Below are positions 1 through 12,289 of a stretch of DNA of 64,000 nt, in pieces. This stretch comes from Alligator mississippiensis (Eukaryota > Chordata > Crocodylia > Alligatoridae). Made by a program: the position numbers and the translations under genes. Every line of letters begins with the position of its first letter. The stretch's first letter is position 1. The notes below the pieces were generated by a model. It worked only from the letters and a program-made list of their open reading frames with translations, was not told the origin of the DNA and did not search any database. The stretch covers positions 61,303,444 through 61,367,443 of the forward strand of contig NC_081832.1 in NCBI RefSeq assembly GCF_030867095.1. The letters are read 5' to 3'.

Positions 1-744
1 GGTGTGTATTAAGTAAGGGAGGGAACTGTGGGAGGAAAAGAATGGTTTCAGGGTAAATCAACCAAATGCACCCTGGAGCACTGACTATTCCTTCTGCTAC
101 CACAGAACTCTTATGATTCTAACTGAGGTTCTGCTTTGAACACAGTGCTGTAAAATACTAGATACTATGACCTTCACAGCAACATCATAGCTCTAACACT
201 ACCACAGGTATTATGAACCTTAGACTTTTCAGCTAGAACACCCAAAATCCGTTGACGCGTCTGTCTTTTAATGTTTGTGCCTCGGTTCCATTGTCTGAAA
301 TTGGGGTAATGAGTTTGTGAATATAAAATTACTGATTCATAAAGAACTAAGGTACTGTGAAAGCTTTGCAGGAAAGATCAATGGGAAATTAATAATTCTG
401 TATGCAATGCAAGGTCTGAATGCGGAGAAATAAATGAATTGAGCCACATATTCATTGAAGGGAAAAAAGAAGTATTGAATAGCTTATTCCATTCAGCAAG
501 CTCTGTCCATCCTGTGCACTAAGATCCTCTAGGGAAAAAATAGTAAGTAGTCAAGCAAATAAAGACTGTGTCGTAATATTCAAACACAGAAGGTGCGTTT
601 TAAGATTCTATAGACACCATTACTACTTGCATTTCCTCATTTTAGTGATTGACCTTGCACTAAGGTCAGTCACTTTGCGACTGACAAATGATGCTTTATG
701 ACTTTAACGGTGCTTTCTTGTGTACTGGCTTTTACTTGAGTCTT

Positions 745-822
745 CCTGCCTAGAGCAGAGGGGCTGGACCCAATTATCTGCAAAGTCCCTTCCAGCCCCT
801 AACAATCTATGAAAATGAAAAG
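745..822 (+). mobile_element. CR1 LINE 3' tail fragment
   Basis: The text GGGGCTGGACCCAATTATCT...CCCTTCCAGCCCCTAACAATCTATGAA is the typical end of CR1 retrotransposons in archosaurs and turtles, in plus orientation and without any coding part. Confidence 0.7.
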
Positions 823-1236
823 CAGGAAAATCCATTTTGGAGCTTTATTGACCCTCCCCTCTTCATGGCTTCAGCATCAACATGGAAACTTTGTAAGTCC
901 ACATTGCAGACTTACAACTCTAACTAACAAAGCAGCTGATAGTATAGCAACCTACTTCTGCTGTGTGGATGCCCTAGAGAGAAGAGTCACACCTTGGTGC
1001 TGGTCATTTTTACAGGTGTTTACTAATAGTGCTGTTATGCCAATACTCGGGAATTGGGTTCTCTTCCAGATTCCAAGGAGAGTTTACTATGGCCTATTAT
1101 AAATGATTTACCTGAGTACCCTGCCCACCAGTCGCATTCTGGATTTCCCCAGCATCTCCCTTGCTTTTTTCCTATCTCAGGCTGCTCTCTGACAATGGGA
1201 AAATTCACACTACTTTTAGTAAAAAGCTATACCCCG

Positions 1237-1690
1237 GAGAATTATGCAATTATGCACCCACGCCATTGTGCACATAAAATGTATGACTGTGCATAATTGC
1301 ATAATTTATGCATAATTTAACCTGGGCGGACTCTGTGCCTCCACTTCCATGGGAGGCCTCCACTTCCAACACACCAGGTGGGAGCCATGTGGAGGCATCA
1401 AGCATTGTGGCACGTGATTGGACAGCTGGTGAGTGGGAAGAGGAGCTCCTGCCTGCAGGAGGGGAGGGTGGGTGTGGGTTGATGTGGACCCCACCTGCCA
1501 CATGCCTCTCCCCCTCTTTCCCCCATGGTGCACAGTCAGTGCCAGCGGCAGCAGCAACAGCAGGCAGTGGCAGCAGCATGCAACTGGCTGAGTCCTGGAG
1601 GCTGCACATGGTGGCACGGAGCTGGCTTGGCCAGTCCACTGACCTGCTCCTTCAACCCAGACCAAGTTGTCTCTGCCAGCACGTGAGGCT
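1237..1690. repeat. AT-ended, GC-cored repeat, left part
   Basis: It opens with several copies of GCATAATT and ATTATGCA, then passes into a GC-rich core (1315-1690). The segment 3038-3315 ends in similar GCACATAATTT units and lies just beyond the CR1 element, so the two parts look like one older element split by CR1 insertion. The family is unknown to me. Confidence 0.45.
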
Positions 1691-3037
1691 TTCATAGATT
1701 CATAGATGTTAGGGTCGGAAGGGACCACAATAGATCGTCGAGTCCGACCCCCTGCATAGGCAGGGAAGAGTGCTGGGTCTAAATGACCCCAGCTAGATGC
1801 ATATCCAACCTCCTCTTGAAGACCCCCAGGGTAGGGGAGAGCACCACCTCCCTTGGGAGCCCGTTCCAGACCTTGGCCACTCGAACTGTGAAGAAGTTCT
1901 TCCTAATGTCCAGTCTAAATCTGCTCTCTGCTAGCTTGTGGCCATTATTTCTTGTAACCCCCGGGGGCGCCTTGGTGAATAAAACCTCACCAATTCCCTT
2001 CTGTGCCCCCGTGATGAACTTATAGGCAGCCACAAGGTCGCCTCTCAACCTTCTCTTGCGGAGGCTGAAGAGGTCCAGGTGCCCCAGTCTCTCCTCATAG
2101 GGCTTGGCCTGCAAGCCCTTAACCATATGAGTGGCCCTTCTCTGGACCCTCTCCAGGTTATCCGCATCCCTTTTGAATTGCGGTGCCCAGAATTGCACGC
2201 AGTACTCCAACTGCAGTCTGACCAGCGCCCGATAGAGAGGGGAAGTATCACCTCTTTGGATCTATTCGTCATGCATCTGCTGATGCACAATAAAGTGCCA
2301 TTGGCTTTTCTGATGGCTTCGTCACACTGCCGACTCATGTTCATCTTGGAGTCCGCTAGGACTCCGAGATCCCTTTCCACTTCCGTGCCACCCAGCAGGT
2401 CATTTCCTAGGCAGTAGGTGTGCTGGACATTTTTCCTCCCTAGGTGCAGCACTTTGCATTTCTCTTTGTTGAATTGCATTCTGTTGTTTTCTGCCTATTT
2501 GTCTAAACTGTCCAGGTCTGCTTGTAGTTGTTCCCTGCCCTCCAGTGTGTCCACTTCTCCCCACAGTTTTGTGCCATACACAAACTTTGACAGAGTACAC
2601 TTCACTCCCTCGTCCAAGTCGCTGATGAAGACATTAAAGAGTATCGGTCCAAGGACGGAGCCCTGCGGGACCCCACTGCCCACACCCTTCCAGGTTGAAA
2701 CCGACCCATCCACCACAACTCTCTAGGTGCGACCCTCTAGCCAATTCGCCACCCACCGGACTGTGTAGTCATCCAAGTCACAGCCTCTTAACTTGTTCAC
2801 CAGTATGGGGTGGGATACCATATCGAAGGCCTTCCTGAAGTCTAAGTATACAACATCCACCCCCCCTCCTGTGTCCAGGCGTTTCGTAACCTGGTCATAA
2901 AAAGAGAATAGATTAGTCAGGCACGATCTGCCTGCTACAAACCCATGCTGGTTTCCCCTCAGCATAATTTGTCCTGCCGGGCTCTCGCATATGTGAGCCT
3001 TGATAATTTTTTCAAAGACTTTGCCAAGGATGGATGG
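1691..3037 (-). mobile_element. CR1 LINE, 5'-truncated, reverse transcriptase pseudogene
   Basis: A minus-strand non-LTR retrotransposon. The 3' end at 1691 shows the octamer-like TTCATAGATTCATAGATG typical of CR1. Read on the minus strand, the copy contains, in order: reverse transcriptase motif A (YLDFRKAFDMVSH), motif B ([14 protein letters not shown]), a damaged motif C (FVYGTKL where FADDTKL is expected), the thumb region (ERDLGVLADSKMNMSRQC) and the C-terminal end (FFTVRVAKVWNGLPREVV). The frame changes at least twice, near 2480 and within 2045-2210. The two catalytic Asp residues of motif C are replaced by Tyr and Gly, so this copy cannot encode active enzyme. It breaks off at 3037 after KVFEKIIKAHI. 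Confidence 0.92.
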
Positions 3038-3315
3038 ATGGCTTACAGATCTGGAAGTGGGAGCTGTGTGCCATTGGGACAAGCCAACTGGCTCTGTACC
3101 TCTGTGTGGGGGTTCCAGTGGGAAGCATGGAGCCAGCCCAGCCTGATGGCACATGTCTCTGTGCATCCATGTGGGCTTCCTGATGGAGTGCTGGAATCCC
3201 CACATGAAGGCATAGACCCCATGGCATGCAAATTCTGCCTGCAGTGCCACATGCAGACCCCAGGACTCAGCACATAATTTAAAATCTTTCTGCACATAAT
3301 TTTGAATTTTGCAAG
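3038..3315. repeat. AT-ended, GC-cored repeat, right part
   Basis: GC-rich sequence with repeated 'ccatgtggg' and 'ccccacatg' words ending in two GCACATAATT units near 3269-3302. It is read here as the far half of the repeat at 1237-1690, separated by the CR1 element. Confidence 0.4.
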
Positions 3316-3602
3316 ATTGGACAGTAATTTTGATGGGTCTTTCTATTAGGAAGGTGTCTGAAATATGACTTATTGGTCTTAATAGATAGGGATAGTTCTC
3401 AGAGGCCGTGTGACTTGTTTGGCAATGGCTGATTCTTCCAGATCCTAGTGTAGGCATGAGAGGTCACCTAGACCTTTGATGCATAGGCAGGAGTTTTTTG
3501 AGCGAGTGGAGGCTGCCCAGGCCTTTTATCCCCTTGCTTTAGGCTACAATCTAAAGGCCAGACTGAGTTCAGACATTTGGTGCCTCCATGGCTGTATTTG
3601 TA

Positions 3603-3674
3603 TAAGTATCCAGGAATTGAACCTGGGTCCTCTGTGTAGTAGACAGGGATTCTACCACTGAACCACGGGAGATT
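3603..3674 (-). pseudogene. tRNA-Gly-like relic or tRNA-derived SINE head
   Basis: The minus strand reads CGTGGTTCAGTGGTAGAAT (a perfect-looking A box of tRNA-Gly) and later AGGTTCAATTCCTGG (B box and T arm). Between them is a possible anticodon arm, CTGT-CTACTAC-ACAG, whose loop would give ACT, not a Gly anticodon. The acceptor arms do not pair. It is therefore a tRNA pseudogene or SINE promoter remnant, not a working tRNA. Confidence 0.6.
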
Positions 3675-4259
3675 TTTTCTGTGACTTGTACACTGATTGA
3701 AATATGAAGTCCGGTTTAAATTCTTGGGAAGTAGAATGCATTTTATTTGGAAGCACTGGGAAAAAGCAGTCAAGTCCCAGGAGGATAAGAAACCTCTCCT
3801 CTCTTTGCAGTGACCCCTCACACCAATCTAGGAAAAATGATTCTGAGGTCAGAGGGGAGACCCATCTGGTTGTCATCCCCTGGGGGAAGGCTTCTCTGAG
3901 AAGGGGCCTCAGAGGAAGAAGGGGAGCTCACAAGCAGAAGGGGGTGAAGGAATCTTCCATCCTTGGCAGAGGATTGCAGTTCTATACATAGGATTAATAT
4001 AGAAATAATAACTTGAGATGTAGAAATGTCTTTGTGCAGCAGCTTGTCTTTAGGCCAACAAACACAAATTTGGGCATCGGCCTCTAAAGCCTGAATTTAT
4101 TTTAGAGATGGAAAAACCCCTAAGCTTAAAATTGTTAATTTTTATTTATTTATTGGGAATGGTTTGTCAGTATTATGACTGAAAGATTTTTTTGTCTTTA
4201 ATTTGTCATCCGTTCTCAAATTCCACTTTAAAAAAAAAAATCATAATACTGAGAGGCAT

Positions 4260-4760
4260 ATGGGCCGCATCCAGAGGAGCATGGCTGTGCAGCATGTGTT
4301 GCCGCAAACACATCTGCGGTGCCGTGTACCGCACGTTTAGATGTTCTCCTTGCTGCAAGGGCACACTGCCTGTGCATGCACTGCTCCGCTTTTTTTTATT
4401 TTCATAGGTTTTTTTGGATATCCAGGGGTAAAAAAAACCCACAGAAAAAAAAAAGCGGAGCAGCGCGTGCACAGACAGCGCACACCACTCAAAAACAGAG
4501 CTGGGCTGCTTGGAGCCACGCTCTGGCTGCTGACCAGGGTCCATGCAGCAGAATCACCACTGCTGCAGCTCCAGGAGGCCCCAGGTAAGGCTGTTAGGGC
4601 AGCCTTCCGTACCCCACCCCAGGGTAACCTGTCGTGTGCCAAAGGTCTCATGGCACAGGCATTCCCTGGGAACCAATAGTGGCAGCACAAGGTGCGCTGC
4701 TGCTACTTGTCCCCGGAGAACCAAACATCCACGCTCATCTGGACACAGCCATGAGGTTTT
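4260..4760. repeat. GC-rich foldback element
   Basis: An inverted repeat with arms at about 4362-4397 and 4443-4484 (shared core CTGCTCCGCTTTTTTTT and its complement, about 36 paired bases with a few mismatches). Inside lies a second pairing of a T run (about 4410-4416) with an A run (4430-4437). The surrounding 500 bases are far richer in G+C and CpG than the neighbours, so the whole unit looks inserted. Family unknown. Confidence 0.5.
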
Positions 4761-5549
4761 TTTCTGGTAAGTATAAATTGTTTGTAATGCTTTTTATAAT
4801 CAGTTTGGCTGCAAATTGGTTGTCCACAATGATCTTGACTCTTTTGGGTCTTAGAATGCCACTTTTAAAGTTGGAAGCTGTTTAAGCAGTAATTTTGCTT
4901 GAATGTCAGTTAATAAATATGCTTTATCACCTAATGTGCTTGTCTCCAAGAAGGTAAGCAATCAAATCAGGCATATGCTAAAATGGTGTCAGATGTCACT
5001 GACAAAAGTATTCCACACCGAAAGTGATCTGATAATGTCCTTTTTGTATTGCTACTGTAAATAAGTCTTTTTTAAAAAATTGGGTTTCATAATTTCAAGA
5101 AATGGGTCATTTATAATGTTGCTTCAGAGAGCAAAAAGATCTTTTTTTGGCCTTTAGGGACGAGTACTTCTTTCTTTCATAACAAAATATTCATTTTTTA
5201 GCATTAAGTGATGTAACATGAAAAATGAATGTAGGAATCACTGCTTATTCCAGATTTTACAAGCTGGTAGTGCCTGTGACGTACATGGCCCCAAAGTCTG
5301 CATATTTTTTTTCAAGCTTCATTTACCCAGGAAATGAAAAAATAAACTGTCACTCTCAGAATTTATTGTGACACAAACATTAACCATCTAAAAATACTGC
5401 TTATTTCAGTGCTTATTCCAATCAGAAATTGTCACAAGCGTTTTTTGGGGGGTTTTTTTACAGGAAATTACAGGCTCATCTGCTCTGAAATACGGTTCAG
5501 CACTCACTGCTTACATGAAACAGCTCCTTGATATCGAGTCCATTTAGTA

Positions 5550-5750
5550 AAATCTTTGCCCAGTGAAAGCACTGAGCCGGGGACTAAGACATCAGGGTCC
5601 TAATCCTTATATCAAATATTTTTATGTAATCCTCTACTACAAAAAATGAATAATACCTCATGGGTGAAGTAAGACTTGCTTTAATATTTGTAAAGCACCA
5701 AGAAGCTCCTAATGGAATGAGCAATAGAAATACTAGGTATCTTATTAAAT
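5550..5750 (+). repeat. Probable MIR/CORE-SINE relic
   Basis: It shows the layout of an old MIR: 'actaagacatcagggtcc', a T/C-rich middle, 'aaaaaatgaataatacctcatgggtgaagtaag' and 'ttgtaaagcacc...aatactaggt'. Strongly decayed. Confidence 0.45.
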
Positions 5751-8700
5751 ATAGACCAGTTCAGTTGAAAGGGGGGCTCCAAGGATAGACCATGGGATAT
5801 GTAGCTGATTCACATCCATTTTACACTGATATGGCTTGTATTTACAAGTCACAGTTCACAGTTTGGCACCTCTCTCCAGCCTGAACTTCAGCATTAAAAA
5901 TGAAATGCTAATCATAGGATGGATCTTCTTGTCAGAGACCAGATCTCTCGCACTATCCTCCTAATCTGGTGTAGACCAGCATAGTTGGAAAGAGAGGAAG
6001 AACCAAACTGGGGTGTTAGAGTGGAAGAAACTACTTATTTCAGTGCTCTTAGACATTGTTGAGTGGCTTGCAGTAAAGACCATGGTATTTCCTGAAGATA
6101 AGTGACAGTGTTCAGGCACTGCAGGAAGTGTCTGCAACCCACTTTCATAATTAATGTTTTGAGGAGGAGGGAGAAGATCCTGTGGGATAAATTAGCATTC
6201 ATTGAGTGTATATGGAAACAAAGGTTAGGCCAACTAATATTAAATACCCACTGACCCAGGCGGATTTTATTGGCCTTTTAAAACTAACTGTTAAGGTGTA
6301 TTTTTCATGTGCTATCTGCAGTCTGCTATTCAGGAAGCATTTTTCTTATTGCTGAAAAGTTTTAATAAGCTTGTGTCTTGTAGCATTTCAAAATCTGTCT
6401 CCTAACAAACTTGCACAGTCCATTTTGTCTGCACTGCATGTGTTACTCTTGTTCCAAACTGAAACATCATTAGCTTTTAGCCTTTATGTGCTCAGCAAAG
6501 TCTTAGAAAGTTAACATCTGGGCTTTGCCATTAAACTGTGTGTCTGTTTTGTAAACAGCTACGTTGGCTGTTCTAAAATCTGGTAGATGGTCATCACATT
6601 TAAAATCAAATGGCAGCAGTCCCGTGTGAACTGAAAGCGGTAAATAGTATACAGCTGGTCCATCTTCCAAAAGAACATCAGCTTTGCATCTTTCTGTATA
6701 GGATACAGAATAGCAGTTTAAATAGTGCATGGGCTGTTCTTTCGTTTGGCTTTCTAGTGATTTCATTTTTGCTATTTCTGATTCTTTTTTCATTAGTTGC
6801 AATTAGACTTAGTTGCAATTCTAATGTTTCCCTTGACTATTTTTTTGTAATCTGAAGATTTCTAATACTTATGTATAATGGGAAATCTCACCTTCATGTC
6901 TGAAATTCTTGCAAATATCTAATTTTTAATGAACTACAGTCCCAGGTTCTACGAAATGGATGTGACTTTGAATAAGTAGTTGGTGTTTCAATTTGACTTT
7001 GCACAGCCGGTGGCAAGCAAGAAGTAATATTGGGTGGTTCTTTAAAAAAAAAAAAAAAAAAGGAAAAAAGTGTGGAGTTAGAATTCTTTCTGCATTGCAA
7101 GTATAGACACTGAATAAATTAGGCCCTTTTTGATTTTGAATCCTGTTTGATTTTCTAAAACCACATTTCCTTTAAAAAAATGGGGGCAGATAATTTATGT
7201 GGATTCCACCTTCTGTCAGCACTTGAAAGCATTTCTTTTTTTTTTTTTTAAGTAACATCTATCCCTTACTTGTTGAAAGTATGAGAGAATTTCTGCCACC
7301 AGGGGTACATTTAAGGTAGAAAAGGACAAGCTTGGCAGAAAATATCTCATTGCAAATATAACAACTGTATCTTACCAGAAAGTAACATTTTCAGTTGGAT
7401 CTGTTAGCAAATGTCCTGATTGCAGTTACTTACCATTCTCCTTAATGTTTCATAATTATTTGTTGTTCCAGCTCTTTGCATTACATTAAAACCTTAGTGA
7501 CTCCCATAGAAAAATGCCTTGTGGTTGGCTGTAAACATATGGAGCCTGTGAGTACAGGATTGGATGCTTTGAAGAATTTTCACACTTAAAAGAAGATCTA
7601 AAGCATCAACATCTGTGGAGTACAGTTAAGACGGAAATGTGTTTTTGCTTTGTTGGTGCCATATAACCTTTACCAAAATGATCAGGGTATGGGGAAGGGA
7701 ATGTCACTCGCATCACCCCTGGTGGATGTGCATATTTAGAGCACTGGAGATAAACATTCCTGCTTTTTACGTCAGTGCTCTGAGATTTTTGAAGACTAAT
7801 AATCAGGAGCTCTGTTAAGCAGAAACAATTCTGTTAACTGGGTCTTGACGGCATAGCAGCTGCAGAGCCTTATTTTGATCAGAGACAATTTGGCCACTGT
7901 ATTGCAGACGTGAGAGGACAAATTAAGTCTGTTATTGCCTTCCTTAACCAGACGGAGAATTTTGTGGTTCCATCATAGTACTGGAAATGTTAGGGCTCTT
8001 TCTCCCAAGAATGTCACTGGGAGTCTTCCCAAATCACATGGAGTAGATTTACTGGTTGGGACTACATGTAGAGTGCTGCTCATAAGAGACAGACATCAGC
8101 TTTTCTCATACATCCATGCCCCACATCTAAAATATTTTGTTCAGCTTCAAAGAACATCTTTAAATTTGGGTTAATGAATGAAGAACATTTGTTCCCTCCA
8201 GAAACATTAAACACTGTACAGTATTCAAAGTCCTGTGGTATTGCACCAGAAAGGGAATTATTTTTATTGTTTTTCACTGCTTGTTTTCCACATAGTGCTA
8301 CATGTTGCAAGACAATGACCCATTTTTATGGTGTTGCTGCAGCCAGAAATGTTTTAAATTGAATTTTTACACATGCAAGTCGGCTCTTTTTCATTATGTG
8401 AAAAGAAGTTTTCCACTATGCCCTCTTTTGTCTACAGTGCGGGTGATATTAAAAGCAGTACTTTCCAGGTCCATTATGCAGTTTAGGGGCACTGTAAAAA
8501 TCCCAGTGCACTTTTGTGACAACCCAAAATTTTAACTTTATTTTCTGAAATAGCATTCAGGACAAAAAACCTTCTGAGTCCCAAGCATATGCTTGGTCTC
8601 CTTGATCGAACCAGTGTATTTGGGAAATTCCTGGCCTTTTTAAACCAGGTTCTCCAATGTTCTTACATTAACAGTGACTGCTGGGCTACATGCCAGCAAA

Positions 8701-9663
8701 CCCAAAGTGATATTTGTCTTTGATCACTAGCACATGCTTGCATATTGGGCATTTCCTCTGTTCTGCCTCTATAATTCTGCTCTTGTCAGCAGGAAGCCTT
8801 GAAATACCTGAGAGCCTTGCTCTCCAAAATATCTTTGAACAGTGTTCTTGGACAGTATTTGAAATAGCCTGTTTGTTAAATGTTTGTCCCAATGCGCAAA
8901 CCAAACTTGAATGAATAGATCTAATAGTGTCATATCTTAAAGCCTGTGTTATCCTTTTTAGCTGACTTGTATATGAAAATAGCTTTTAGTTAAACTGAAG
9001 CAAATATGTCATATAAATGAAGTATCCAATATGGGAAAGCTGGTCAAGTTACTGGATTTTTTTTAGGGATTTTAGTGTATCCATTAAGTTGCTAGCCTCA
9101 GAGTTTAAATATTTAAAGGCTCAATATATGGCGAAAGGCAAATGAGATGCACAGTGATGCAAAAATTCTTTGCTTTATGAAACTCTTGTGTTTAGTAGCA
9201 AGCATCATTTGTTGTACAGTGTTCATTGCTTGCTGTACAGAAATGGAAGATCCTGATGCAATATTCCCTCTGACAGCAGGGTGCTTCTAGTTAATATGCT
9301 TCTCTCACTATATTGCTGCTGTAGCATGCTGAAAGATTTCTATTGTTTTAGGGATGAGTCATGCAGCTTGTAGCAGATGGTATAAGTAGCAAAGGCACAA
9401 AGTTACCAGGGGAGCTTACAGGGAACTTTTAGGGCTCCCAGGGAATACTGAGAGAGTCAGAGAGGCAGGTATAATTGGATAATGGAAGAGAAACCCTTGA
9501 AAAAGCTAAGGAGTAAAGCCTGAGGGCAGAGACTTTTGGAATAAGTAAATATCCTTAAAAACAGACTAAAGCAATGTAGGGAGCACAGGGGAGACCGGAG
9601 ATCTGGGTCTCCAGAAAGAAGGCTAAAGCTGCTGAGAACTAAACAAAACCAAATTGGATTTAA

Positions 9664-9680
9664 TGTGTGTGTGTGTGTGT
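9664..9680 (+). repeat. (TG)n microsatellite
   Basis: About eight TG units followed by a T-rich tract that forms the polypyrimidine region of the UBTD2 acceptor at 9703. Confidence 0.9.
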
Positions 9681-9703
9681 TTTGTTTTTTTTTCTCCTCA
9701 CAG

Positions 9704-9940
9704 TTGCTTTAGGTCGCAATCAGCCCCTGAAAAAGGAGAAACCAAAATGGAAAAGTGATTACCCAATGACGGATGGACAGTTGCGCAGTAAAAGAGACGA
9801 GTTCTGGGACACGGCACCAGCTTTTGAAGGTCGTAAGGAAATTTGGGATGCCCTCAAGGCTGCTGCTCATGCATTTGAGAGCAATGATCATGAACTGGCA
9901 CAAGCGATCATTGACGGTGCAAACATAACGCTACCACATG
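9704..9940 (+). CDS. UBTD2: UBTD2 internal coding exon (second exon)
   Basis: This exon encodes residues about 24-102 of ubiquitin domain-containing protein 2 (DC-UbP), a cytosolic protein with an N-terminal ubiquitination-related domain and a C-terminal ubiquitin-like fold. It starts after a pyrimidine-rich tract ending in CAG at 9701-9703 and ends at a consensus donor, CATG|GTAGGT, at 9940/9941. The first two bases complete a split Val codon and the last base opens a Gly codon that the next exon completes. The translation runs from [15 protein letters not shown] to DGANITLPH and matches human UBTD2 essentially residue for residue, as I recall that protein. It covers the helical N-terminal domain, including [14 protein letters not shown] and [19 protein letters not shown]1 is the only close alternative; the exact agreement with the UBTD2 N-terminal region and the EFCAB9 neighbour favour UBTD2. 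The preceding exon with the start Met is off the left edge. Confidence 0.95.
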
Positions 9941-12289
9941 GTAGGTTTGTTTAAGATAGGTGGATCCTGTGGAAGTATAGCCATAATTATGGGAAATACA
10001 AATGGAAGGGTTGTGATTACACATTTCCATCTGGGGGGGGAGAGACTCTCTCCTCTCACCTCAAATCACTTATTTCTTGATGCAGCTTTCATTATGGAGT
10101 GATGTATTTCTCTGTTTTCTGTATTGATGTTTGAAGAAGCCAGAATTATGCTGGGACATAGAAAAAGATGACAAAAGATAGACATTTCCAGTTACCTAAA
10201 ACTTGAAGATATAAATTTTACAATGGGCATTAACACCTATACTTTAAATCATGACCTTCAAAGGTGACCCTGCCTTTTAGGATGTTGCTGGGAAATCACA
10301 TGTGGGTACTTTTAAAGTACAGTTTTGTTAGACTCTTCCAGCCACCCATATTAACCACATTTGTTTCCTGGTCTTCAGGGTGACTTTATAAGACAGGGCG
10401 TATGGTGATTTAATTGGTTCTTTGGGGAGGAAGAAAATCTTCCAAAGCATCTCATAATGTTTGCAAGCTGCTCTGAGATGTTAAATGAAAGGCACTATGT
10501 GCTGTGAGTGCTTTATTGCTTCATGTATTTCCCCTTCCATTCAATCTGTAGGTTTGATATTTGATTGTCCTTAAGCTCTCTTTTCCATATGTACAACATT
10601 TAAGCATAGGGAATTGAAAACTTCTCATTCATTATTTTTATGCATGATAGGATGTGTTTCAAATTATCCTTCACTAAGATTCTTAATATGCAGAGGGTAA
10701 GGGCTTAAGTACCTGCGTTCAAATACACTTGCAGCTGCTGTTAACTGAGAGCCTCAAGGTTTTAGAACATTAAGGGAATATGCCCAAACTGGAGCCTAGG
10801 TTTTCCATGCTTGTATGCTCTCTTTAGGCTCTATCTGGAATCCTCCATGTCTAAAGCAGAGTAAAGAGGGATGCAAGTATACACCTGCTAGATTTGTGGA
10901 ACCTGAACCTGCTTTAGAAAAAGTATACAGATGCACTGCACACCCCAGGGGAAGCAAGTGTAATTTGGCTCTCTGAGATTCAGTTAACCCTGCTAATTAG
11001 TGGCAAAACCTGTGTGAGTATAAGGTTGTATTCCAGACAAATATGAGAAATATAAAATATCCCATCTCTTGCTTTATGTATTGATCCTTAGGTACTCTTC
11101 TAGTGCTGCCACTTCAGTTCATTCATTTGTTCCATTAATTGTTATAAAAGCCTACACAACTCTTTGGGTGAAGCCTGCTGAATAGGTTTGCTCATGGTTG
11201 ATTTACTGATCCCTGTAGTCCCCTTCCTTGCTAACCAGAAGACTCTCCCTGTTCACTAAGCAGAGCATGTGGATGAGGGAGACATCACATTATCCAGCAT
11301 GAGGCTAAAGCCTCTCTATACTTGGACTTCTGTTCTTCTGTCTTACTCCGTCATAAGGTACTGTGGACTCTGCAGCAATCTGTTGGTGCTAAATTCTGCT
11401 GCCAGGCTGCCTTGTTCTTGCACTTCAGTGATGACTTCTGTAATGGTTTCAGTTAAAATTCAGAAATTGATTTCAATATGAAATGAAGTAAAACCGGCAG
11501 TAAAGTGTCTCTCTCTATTGTTTGTTTTTCCTGTCAAATAGCACTTGTTGTATTGTGCCTCTAAAATATAGGGTGCTACTGGATTTTTTTATTTCCAGCA
11601 CAACTACACTGTAGACATTATTACAGATAAGCTGGTAATGTTGGCAGCTGGGGAGATGGGGTGGGAGTTCAAGCTTTTAGGAACTGGATTTTCAGGAAAT
11701 TTCTGCCAAAATGAGAGACTGAAGTAATTAATCGTTTTAAAAATCAACATTTATTGGGATGAGTGGGAAAGGTTAACATCATAAATTCTGAGCGCTTTCA
11801 GAGTCAGGAATGCAGTGCTGAACTGATTTGCACTCTTTGCCATACCAAAGAGGTTTTGGTTTTGTTTTGTTGAGTATTTTTAAACAAAAGGGTTACTAGA
11901 TTTATTGTTTAATTTTTTATAATAAAAATACTGGCATGTAGATCATCTCCCACCATGTGTTCTTATTGCTGTAACCTTAGTCTTTCTTTTTTTTATTTAC
12001 AGTCATTGAGCCTTGTTTTAAATTGAATTTTTAAGCTATTTAGAATAGATTCTGTCTCTTAGCATGTGGTTGTGCAGTGCCCAGGAAAATGGGGATATCA
12101 TCTTGACTGAAGCTTCTGAATACTAGCAAAATACAAGTGATCAGTGAAAAATTAATTATTTTAAAATATGAAAGCTTAGAACCCAGAACATGGTTTGCAG
12201 TGGTGGAAGGAGGGTGAAATTTTATGAGATTCTCCAACTGAATTATACAGATCCCCTACCCATGATATTTTGACAACATCTAGTTACAC

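Larger units (their letters stand above)
1..9703 (+). other. UBTD2: UBTD2 intron 1, 3' part
   Basis: This is inferred intron because the acceptor at 9702-9703 joins an exon that lacks the N-terminal 24 codons, and no upstream exon encoding an MGGCVGAQH-like start was found. Unassigned stretches are 1-740, 825-1236, 3675-4260, 4765-5550 and 5760-9660. They contain homopolymers (A run near 7042-7060, T run near 7237-7250) and a (TG)n run just before the acceptor, but no supported gene. Confidence 0.75.

Noticed and set aside
1250..1728. Open frames of 129-140 codons on both strands
   Set aside because: They lie in the GC-rich core of a repeat and resemble no protein I know.
6503..6802. 99-codon minus-strand open frame in UBTD2 intron 1
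   Set aside because: Composition AT-rich, no recognisable motif, a single frame with no neighbouring exon-like segments.
1..9703. UBTD2 first exon
   Set aside because: No frame encoding an MGGCVGAQH-like start next to a donor was found; it must lie to the left of the window.
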